From JBJXFE01 sp046153875 (GTDB taxonomy: Bacteria > Planctomycetota > Phycisphaerae > Phycisphaerales > UBA1924), in NCBI GenBank assembly GCA_046153875.1, contig JBJXFE010000054.1, positions 10,971 to 74,970 on the forward strand: DNA of 64,000 nt, read 5' to 3'. The notes beneath the pieces are model-generated. The model worked only from the letters and a program-made list of their open reading frames with translations. It was not told the DNA's origin and did no database searches. Of this stretch, positions 58,586 to 64,000 are shown in pieces. The translations under genes and the position numbers were made by a program. Numbering within the stretch: the first letter of the stretch is position 1; each line of letters opens with the position of its first letter.

Positions 58586-59569
58586 ATGCGCACCCACGAA
58601 GCCCCGTTCGACACGGCCGAGCACCTTGCCTCCGAGCCGCCCGCACCGCCGGGCACGTACGCCCAGAAATTCTGGAGCCTGTTGTGCGTCGTGGTGCCCC
58701 TGGCCGGGCTCGCCGCCGCGATCGTCCTGCTCTGGGGCACCGGCGTCGAATGGGTCCATCTGATCCTGATGCTCGCGGGGTACGTCGTCAGCGGCATCGG
58801 CATCACGGTCGGCTACCACCGCCTCTTCACGCACAAATCGTTCAGCGCCGGGCGGGTCGTCACCGCGATCTTCGCCCTCCTGGGCTCGATGGCGACGCAG
58901 GGCCCGATCCTGTGGTGGGCCGCGACGCACCGCAGCCACCACCAGCACTCCGACCGCCACGACGACCCGCACTCGCCGAACACGCACAGACACGGGCTGC
59001 GGGCGCTCCTCTACGGCTTCTGCCACGCGCACATCGGCTGGCTCTTCGCATCGCCGCCGCCCGACCAGTCGCGGTACGTGCCGGACCTGGAGGCCGACGC
59101 GATGGTGCGCTGGTTCAGCCGGCTCTTCCCGGTGTGGGTGCTCCTCGGGCTGCTGATCCCCGGCGCGATCGCCGGAGCCGTGACGGGCACATGGCTCGGC
59201 GCGCTCCTGGGTCTGATCTGGGGCGGGCTGGTGCGGATCTTCATCGTTCACCACATCACGTGGAGCATCAACTCCATCTGCCACCTCTGGGGGACGCGCC
59301 CCTACCACACGCGCGACCACAGCCGCAACAACCCCGTCTTCGGCGTGATCGGCCTCGGCGAAGGATGGCATAACAACCACCACGCGTTCCCGGCGTCGGC
59401 TCGCCACGGGCTGCGGTGGTGGCAGTTCGACCTGGGGTACGAGGTCATCCGCGTGCTGGCGTGGCTGCGGCTGGTGCACGACGTGCGGGTGCCGAGCGAG
59501 GCCCGAATGGCCGAGAAGCGGAGTCGTGCGGGGACCGAACTCGTTCCCGCCGCCGATCTCGGCGCGTAA
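58586..59569 (+). CDS. Acyl-CoA/acyl-lipid delta-9-type fatty acid desaturase
   Basis: A 327-residue membrane desaturase with the three di-iron histidine boxes: HRLFTH (78-83), HRSHH (115-119) and EGWHNNHH near the C-terminus (~ residue 281). Hydrophobic helices lie around 32-50, 58-76, 93-112 and 190-235. ATG at 58586 begins the soluble N-terminus; an ATG at 58481 would add 35 basic residues. It introduces a cis double bond in membrane fatty acids. Confidence 0.92.
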   Translation: MRTHEAPFDTAEHLASEPPAPPGTYAQKFWSLLCVVVPLAGLAAAIVLLWGTGVEWVHLILMLAGYVVSGIGITVGYHRLFTHKSFSAGRVVTAIFALLGSMATQGPILWWAATHRSHHQHSDRHDDPHSPNTHRHGLRALLYGFCHAHIGWLFASPPPDQSRYVPDLEADAMVRWFSRLFPVWVLLGLLIPGAIAGAVTGTWLGALLGLIWGGLVRIFIVHHITWSINSICHLWGTRPYHTRDHSRNNPVFGVIGLGEGWHNNHHAFPASARHGLRWWQFDLGYEVIRVLAWLRLVHDVRVPSEARMAEKRSRAGTELVPAADLGA

Positions 59570-59587
59570 ACCTGACCGGCGCGGCCG

Positions 59588-60055
59588 TCACGCCCCGCGA
59601 CCGCCGTACTTCGCGAAGACCGACATCACCCGGCCGACGAGCGCCTCGGTCGGCGGGGTGAACCCCGTCGTGTAGTCGCCCGCAATCGCCGGGCGGCCCG
59701 CCTCGCGGAAGAACTTCTCCAACCCCGCGGGCGTCACCAGCACGAGAAACTTCACCCGCCCCGGCCCGGGGTTCCAGAACCGGTGCGGCACCCCGCGCGG
59801 CCCGAAGGCGTACCCGCCCGGGCCCAGCTCCAGTTCCTTGTCCGCGACCTGCACCCGCAGGCGGCCCTCGATGACGTAGAACGCCTCGTCCTCGCGGGTG
59901 TGGACGTGCAGCGGCGGGCCGGACTCCGGTCCCGGCGGCGCCACCACCTCGATGAGCGCGAACTGGCCGCCCGTATCGGCGCCCGTCGCCAGGAGGGTGC
60001 CGTGGTCGGCGATGATCCAGTAGGCCTCGCGGGCGGCGGCGGTGCGTGCGCTCAT
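59588..60055 (-). CDS. Cupin-domain protein
   Basis: A 155-residue single-domain cupin: motif 1 PPLHVHTREDEAFYVIEG (His pair and Glu), motif 2 GPRGVPHRFWNPGP. These residues normally bind a metal. ATG at 60055 is preceded by AGGAG. Substrate unknown. Its stop lies 18 bases from the desaturase stop (convergent), and its start is 86 bases from hmgA (divergent). Confidence 0.88.
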   Translation of the reverse strand: MSARTAAAREAYWIIADHGTLLATGADTGGQFALIEVVAPPGPESGPPLHVHTREDEAFYVIEGRLRVQVADKELELGPGGYAFGPRGVPHRFWNPGPGRVKFLVLVTPAGLEKFFREAGRPAIAGDYTTGFTPPTEALVGRVMSVFAKYGGRGA

Positions 60056-60141
60056 GGGGTGACTCCTGTCGCGGCGCGGCGGTTCGATCCCGCCCACGCC
60101 CGCGTAGAATACCCGCACGATTCGTGCGAATGGAGCCCGCC

Positions 60142-61509
60142 ATGCCCTTCTACACCCGCCTGGGCCAGATGCCCCGCAAGCGCCACACCCAGTTCCGCCG
60201 CCCGGACGGCGCGCTCTACAGCGAGGAGCTCTTCGGCACCGAGGGCTTTACGGGGCCGACGAGCACGATGTACCACATCCACCCGCCGACGCAGGTCTAC
60301 GGGTGGAAGAAGGAGTACTCCACCGCCGTCGAGTACGTCGAGACGGAAGTCATGCGGATGCGGCACCTGAAGACCGGCGGGGGGGCGCTGCCGCCGCGCG
60401 GGGACTTCGTCAGCGGGCGCGTCGTGCTCTTCGGCAACGCCGACTGCGAGATGGCCGTCTGCAACCCGGCCGAGCAGATGAAGTACCACTTCAAGAACGG
60501 GCAGGGGGACGAGTGCATCTTCGTCCACTTCGGCTCGGGCGTCTGCCACACGATGATGGGCACGCTGCGGTTCGGGCCCAAGGACTACCTCGTCATCCCC
60601 AAGGGCGTGATCTACACCGTCATCTGGGACAAACGCCAGGACACGGTGAAGCTCAACGCCGACGGCAAGCCGGCGGACGGCGGCCCCGCCTTCGACGCGA
60701 TGCCGTTCGGCAAGTTCCTCCTCATCGAAACCGTCAACGGCTCGCACATCGGCCCGCCGCCGCGCTACGTCTCCAGGCAGACCAGCCAGTACCTCGAGCA
60801 CGCCCCGTACTGCGAGCGCGACCTCAAGACCCCCGAGCTCCCGCTGACGTGGGACGCCAAGGGCGCGGGGGGGCATGAGGTCCGCATCAAGGCCCGCAAC
60901 CTCGTCCATTCCTACATCTACCACTACCACCCGCTGGACGTGGTCGGCTGGGACGGCTGCTACTACCCGTTCATCTTCAACATCGACGACTTCAGCCCGA
61001 TCACCGGCAAGCTGCACATGCCGCCGCCGATCCACCAGACGTTCGAGGCCCACAACTTCGTCATCTGCTCCTTCTGCCCGCGTATGCTCGACTGGCACCC
61101 GCAGGCGATCAAGGTCCCGTACAACCACTCCAACCTCGACAGCGACGAGGTCCTCTACTACGTGGAGGGCAACTTCGGCAGCCGCAAGGGGATCGAGGTC
61201 GGCTCCATCACCGCGCACCCGCAGGGCATCCCGCACGGCCCGCACCCGGGCACCATCGAAGCCTCGCTCGACGCCAAGTTCACCGGCGAGCTGGCGGTGA
61301 TGTGCGACACGTTCCGGCCGCTCTTCCCGACCAAGGCGGCGCTGGGTCTGGACGACCCGAACTATCCGGCGTCGTGGCAGGGGGAGCACTTCCCCGGCCT
61401 CAAGGACGGCCGGATCAAGATCGAGACGCCGGGGACCAACGGGCAGGTGCTGCACGGCCCGGACGGGAAGCCGCTGGCCTCCCCCACGGCCAACGTCTGG
61501 GCGCCGTGA
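60142..61509 (+). CDS. hmgA: Homogentisate 1,2-dioxygenase
   Basis: A 455-residue ring-cleaving enzyme of tyrosine/phenylalanine breakdown. Fe ligands lie in VPYNHSNLDSDEVLYY (His and Glu) and in AHPQGIPHGPHPG (His), and FAPxxx-like FVICSFCPRMLDWHP is family-typical. ATG at 60142 is preceded by GGAG; ATG 60130 is the alternative. Fumarylacetoacetase and maleylacetoacetate isomerase are not in the window. A GC hairpin follows (61530-61548). Confidence 0.9.
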   Translation: MPFYTRLGQMPRKRHTQFRRPDGALYSEELFGTEGFTGPTSTMYHIHPPTQVYGWKKEYSTAVEYVETEVMRMRHLKTGGGALPPRGDFVSGRVVLFGNADCEMAVCNPAEQMKYHFKNGQGDECIFVHFGSGVCHTMMGTLRFGPKDYLVIPKGVIYTVIWDKRQDTVKLNADGKPADGGPAFDAMPFGKFLLIETVNGSHIGPPPRYVSRQTSQYLEHAPYCERDLKTPELPLTWDAKGAGGHEVRIKARNLVHSYIYHYHPLDVVGWDGCYYPFIFNIDDFSPITGKLHMPPPIHQTFEAHNFVICSFCPRMLDWHPQAIKVPYNHSNLDSDEVLYYVEGNFGSRKGIEVGSITAHPQGIPHGPHPGTIEASLDAKFTGELAVMCDTFRPLFPTKAALGLDDPNYPASWQGEHFPGLKDGRIKIETPGTNGQVLHGPDGKPLASPTANVWAP

Positions 61510-61529
61510 TCCCCTACCCCTGCTTGTGG

Positions 61530-61548
61530 CACCGGCGTCCCGCCGGTG
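61530..61548 (+). terminator. Hairpin downstream of hmgA
   Basis: Perfect 8-base arms CACCGGCG and CGCCGGTG with a TCC loop, 20 bases past the hmgA stop. Only a weak pyrimidine run follows, so termination is plausible but not certain. Confidence 0.5.
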
Positions 61549-61588
61549 TTCTACCTCTTCTACAGGTCCGGGCTCGATCCCGGCAGGT

Positions 61589-61628
61589 ACGCAGAGTTCG
61601 CGGAGATCACGCAGAGTTCGCGGAGGAA
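61589..61628. repeat. Two tandem 20-base units
   Basis: ACGCAGAGTTCGCGGAG occurs at 61589-61605 and 61609-61625, i.e. a period of 20 bases with 17 identical. Together with the CACAGAG element next to it this is a dispersed intergenic repeat. Confidence 0.6.
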
Positions 61629-61761
61629 GGCATTTTTAACACAGAGGGCCACAGAGATCGGATGAGGGGAACGGGTAACGCGAAGGTCCGAAGAGCGCGA
61701 AGGGGACGGAACCCGGAGCGCGAGCGACGGGGTGATGCGGCCCGATTCACGCCGGGGACCG

Positions 61762-63600
61762 CCGCACGCGGTCAACCAATACAATCACTCCGCCGCCGGG
61801 CCGCCCCCCCACCCGGAGCGGGCGAGCATGAGCCGTTCGGCTCGTCCCTGACCTGATCGAGCCCCGCGCAGGTGCGGCACGGCGGACGGGAGTCGCGTTC
61901 GTTCCCACACAATCCGCCGCCGCAGGAATGCGGACCGGACTGGAGTCAGGTCCTATCGTCGCCGCCGGACAGCCGCGCCGAGTGCAGCCACCGCCACGCC
62001 GAGGCATGACGCTGGTGCCGGTACCACTTGGAATGAGATTTCCGTGTCGCGTACGTCCCAAACGTCGAACACGGGCACCCACTGACCCAGCTGCGCTGTG
62101 AGCCCGACCTTGTGGGGAGAAACGACCGTATCCACAAGCGTCCGAAACTCGACCGATCGCGGCGAGTAGTCTGTCGGCGTCCATACCCCCGACCACAGCG
62201 GAATCGGGTCGCGCTGATCGCAGGGGAACCAGAACACGCAGATTTGGGCCGCGACGACCCTCTTGACCGACCCATTGGGCTGGGGCGTGCCGACCATGGA
62301 CAGCATGTTCAACGACGGCGTGACCGAAAGCTCCGACCACCGACCCGAGTGTCCGTTCATGACCGACACCACGTCGAACACGGCGTCGCTGAACCCGTTG
62401 AGGGTTGCCGGTTGCCCGCTTCCGCCGTTCGTGTTCCACACCGCCGTCGAGCCGATGCTGCTGATGCCGTCGTCCATCAAGTCCGCATAGGCGCTCAGCA
62501 ACGCCGCCTCGCCGGGCTCGATGATCCCGTTGTGGTTTCCGGTGTCGTCCACGGAAAGCACGAACCGAGTGATCTCGCCGGGCTGGGCTACGGCCGCCGC
62601 CGGCCAGATGAGGGCGGCGGCGGCGACGCGGGCGTTCATGGTCGATCCTCCGGAGCGTGGGGAGCGAATCGTAGAGGATACCACGGGTCAGCGCGGGCGA
62701 AAGGGACTCCCGCACGCGGTCAGCCAATACAATCACTCCGCCGCCGTGCCGCCCCCCCAGCCGGAGCGGGCGAGCCTGAGCCGCTCGGCCTCGCCTGGGG
62801 GGGGCGACCCGATCGAGCCCCGCGCAGCTGCGGCACGGCGGACGGGAGTCGCGTTCGTTCCCACACAATCCGCCGCTACTGGAATGCGGACCGGACTGAA
62901 GTCAGGTCCTACCGTCGCCGCCGGACAGCCGCGCCGAGTGCGGCCACCGCCACGCCGAGGCATGACGCGGGTGCCGGTACCACTTGGAACGAGATTTCCG
63001 TGTCGCGTACGTCCCAGGTATCGTCGACGGGAAGCCAGTTGCTCGGGAACGCGACCGCGAGGCTGACAATGTGTGGATGGACAATGGTGTCCACAAGCGT
63101 TCGAAAGGAGATGCTGCGCGGCGCGTAATCCAACGGCGTCCAGAGCGCGCTCCAGAGGGGGAGGGGGTCGCGCGGGTCGTGCGGCGTGAACCACGTAGCC
63201 CACTGCACCGCCACGATGCCCGACACACCGCCGTCGTGCTGCGGCTCGCCGGTCAGGTTGAGCATGTTCAGCGCGGGGTTCACGCGGAGTTGGGACCAGG
63301 CGCCTGTTGAGCCGTTGGCGAGAGCGACGATATCGAACAACGCCTGATTGAATCCGTACAATGTTCCGATCTGTCCGCTGCCACCGTTCGTATTCCACAC
63401 CGCTGTTGTCCCGACGCTGTTCAGCCCATCGTCCTTCATATCGGCCTGAACACTGATCAACGCGGACTCCCCCGGTTCGATGATCCCGTTGTGGTTTCCG
63501 GTGTCGTCCACGGAAAGCACGAACCGAGTGATCTCGCCGGGCTGGCCCACCGCCGCCGCCGGCCAAACGGCGGCCACGACGACACAGCTGATGCATGAGT
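61762..63600. repeat. Tandem duplication of a secreted-protein gene and its 3' flank
   Basis: Unit A is about 61762-62639 and unit B about 62710-63600. The 3' flanks (61762-61952 and 62710-62908) and the sequence encoding the last ~25 residues are nearly identical, as is a 66-base stretch at 62521 and 63480 near the N-terminus. The middle of the genes is much more diverged. Confidence 0.75.
61953..62639 (-). CDS. Secreted PEP-CTERM-like protein, duplicate A
   Basis: A 228-residue exported protein. ATG at 62639 is preceded by GGAGGA; the signal peptide is AAAALIWPAAAVAQ. The body starts GEITRFVLSVDDTGNHNG and ends in VPAPASCLGVAVAALGAAVRRRR, a PEP-CTERM-like sorting tail (short Pro/Ala motif, hydrophobic helix, Arg cluster) that usually directs processing by an exosortase. 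It is a paralogue of the next gene. Function unknown. Confidence 0.75.
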   Translation of the reverse strand: MNARVAAAALIWPAAAVAQPGEITRFVLSVDDTGNHNGIIEPGEAALLSAYADLMDDGISSIGSTAVWNTNGGSGQPATLNGFSDAVFDVVSVMNGHSGRWSELSVTPSLNMLSMVGTPQPNGSVKRVVAAQICVFWFPCDQRDPIPLWSGVWTPTDYSPRSVEFRTLVDTVVSPHKVGLTAQLGQWVPVFDVWDVRDTEISFQVVPAPASCLGVAVAALGAAVRRRR

Positions 63601-63607
63601 TTGTCAT
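62909..63607 (-). CDS. Secreted PEP-CTERM-like protein, duplicate B
   Basis: A 232-residue paralogue of the gene at 61953, same domain order and the identical last 23 residues, but a diverged middle. ATG at 63607 is favoured over a GTG one codon upstream by the spacing of AGGAG. The two copies and their 3' flanks form a roughly 950-base tandem duplication. Probably surface-associated, like duplicate A. Confidence 0.75.
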   Translation of the reverse strand: MTNSCISCVVVAAVWPAAAVGQPGEITRFVLSVDDTGNHNGIIEPGESALISVQADMKDDGLNSVGTTAVWNTNGGSGQIGTLYGFNQALFDIVALANGSTGAWSQLRVNPALNMLNLTGEPQHDGGVSGIVAVQWATWFTPHDPRDPLPLWSALWTPLDYAPRSISFRTLVDTIVHPHIVSLAVAFPSNWLPVDDTWDVRDTEISFQVVPAPASCLGVAVAALGAAVRRRR

Positions 63608-63658
63608 CACGGCGCTCCTTCGCCCGCACGAGAATCGGATTGCTCCTGCCGAGTCCGC

Positions 63659-64000
63659 CTAGGGCACGCCATCGACATAACCGAGGAAAGCGTGAAGATC
63701 GCGATGATCCACAACACCGTCGTTGTTCAGGTCGGCGCTCGAATCCCGCGCTTGCCACCGCGTCAGATAGGCGGCTGCATCCCGCTCGTCAATCCTGCCC
63801 TCACCCGTGAAATCGAGGCTGCAAGGGGTGACGTATTTCTGCAGCCACGTTTGCCAGGCCCGCTGCGGAGTCAGCGTGCTGGGAGCCATGAGCGCATGGG
63901 TCCAGAACACGCCAAGGCCATCGGGGTCGGTGCCGCTGTAGAGCCTATCCCGAAACCGTTGTCGAGCTGGCGCGTATGACTCTGCACGATGCTGAGACTC
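63659..64000 (-). CDS. C-terminus of a dockerin-bearing protein, N-terminus beyond the window
   Basis: The frame is open from the window end to the stop at 63659 (113 residues seen). The end carries two EF-hand-like loops, LDFTGEGRIDERDAAAYL and ADLNNDGVVDHRDLHAFL, the dockerin type I pattern without the cysteines found in the island's tag. Preceding text (GTDPDGLGVFWTHALM) is unassigned. Same strand as the two PEP-CTERM-like genes. Confidence 0.65.
   Translation of the reverse strand, partial: ESQHRAESYAPARQRFRDRLYSGTDPDGLGVFWTHALMAPSTLTPQRAWQTWLQKYVTPCSLDFTGEGRIDERDAAAYLTRWQARDSSADLNNDGVVDHRDLHAFLGYVDGVP

Larger units (their letters stand above)
61510..61952. other. Repeat-rich intergenic region
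   Basis: No convincing gene. It holds, in order: a GC hairpin (61530-61548); a 20-base-period tandem repeat of ACGCAGAGTTCGCGGAG (61589-61628); a CACAGAGGGCCACAGAG element (61637-61657); and, from 61762, a ~190-base segment also present at 62710-62908, which is the 3' flank of a duplicated secreted-protein gene. See the findings. Confidence 0.75.

Overview
The window is high-GC, gene-dense chromosomal DNA that most resembles a Planctomycetota of the Phycisphaerae/Phycisphaerales type. The evidence is indirect: secreted proteins ending in a 'VPAPAS...hydrophobic...RRRR' PEP-CTERM-like tail, Cys-rich EF-hand/dockerin-like C-termini, ECF sigma factors translationally coupled to Ser/Thr kinase-WD40 receptors, and 'YNLRGL...CPECG' zinc-ribbon membrane proteins. 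A GT9 heptosyltransferase-like enzyme and a PagL-like outer-membrane protein suggest a cell with an LPS-bearing outer membrane.

Layout. (1) 1-9.7 kb: an exported protein cut by the window edge, then a surface-polysaccharide block. A plus-strand GT9 gene converges on, and overlaps, a four-gene minus-strand glycosyltransferase operon (GT4, GT2, GT4, fused GT4-GT2) whose first three genes are joined by ATGA overlaps. (2) 9.8-22.6 kb: mostly housekeeping. It holds zinc-ribbon membrane proteins, xylose isomerase, an orphan beta-class DNA methyltransferase, a Tat-type lipoprotein amidase, a YggS-type PLP protein, a peroxiredoxin, GpmI, a PagL-like deacylase, an Hpt/response-regulator-diguanylate cyclase pair, tRNA-Glu, a CPBP protease, ribosomal protein S20 and tRNA-Arg(ACG). 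(3) 22.7-41.7 kb: an accessory island. Next to tRNA-Arg lies a tyrosine-recombinase C-terminal fragment. Two ECF sigma-kinase-WD40 modules then bracket six minus-strand exported repeat proteins: two collagen-like/YGVYG-repeat proteins, then four proteins ending in a six-cysteine dockerin-like tag. At the right end lies a chimeric relic of a third ECF sigma gene joined to a frameshifted copy of a gene found inside the island.

(4) 41.8-52.8 kb: a small tRNA-binding protein, then an eight-gene minus-strand operon (VWA membrane protein, exported protein, ExbB/TolQ, two ExbD/TolR, helical-repeat protein, J-domain-like membrane protein, zinc-ribbon protein) with overlapping or nearly touching genes at every junction. 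It looks like a proton-motive-force-driven envelope machine with unknown output. (5) 53-61.5 kb: pyrH-frr, a zincin-like protein and a membrane protein, MoxR ATPase plus CDGSH protein, a Rieske oxygenase, a fatty-acid desaturase, a cupin and homogentisate 1,2-dioxygenase. (6) 61.5-64 kb: a repeat-rich intergenic stretch, a tandem duplication of a PEP-CTERM-like secreted protein, and the C-terminus of another dockerin-bearing protein running off the end.

The best candidates for an undescribed system are the ECF-kinase-bracketed secreted-repeat island beside tRNA-Arg and the VWA/ExbBD/J-like envelope operon. All functions are inferred from motifs read by eye; no database search was possible.
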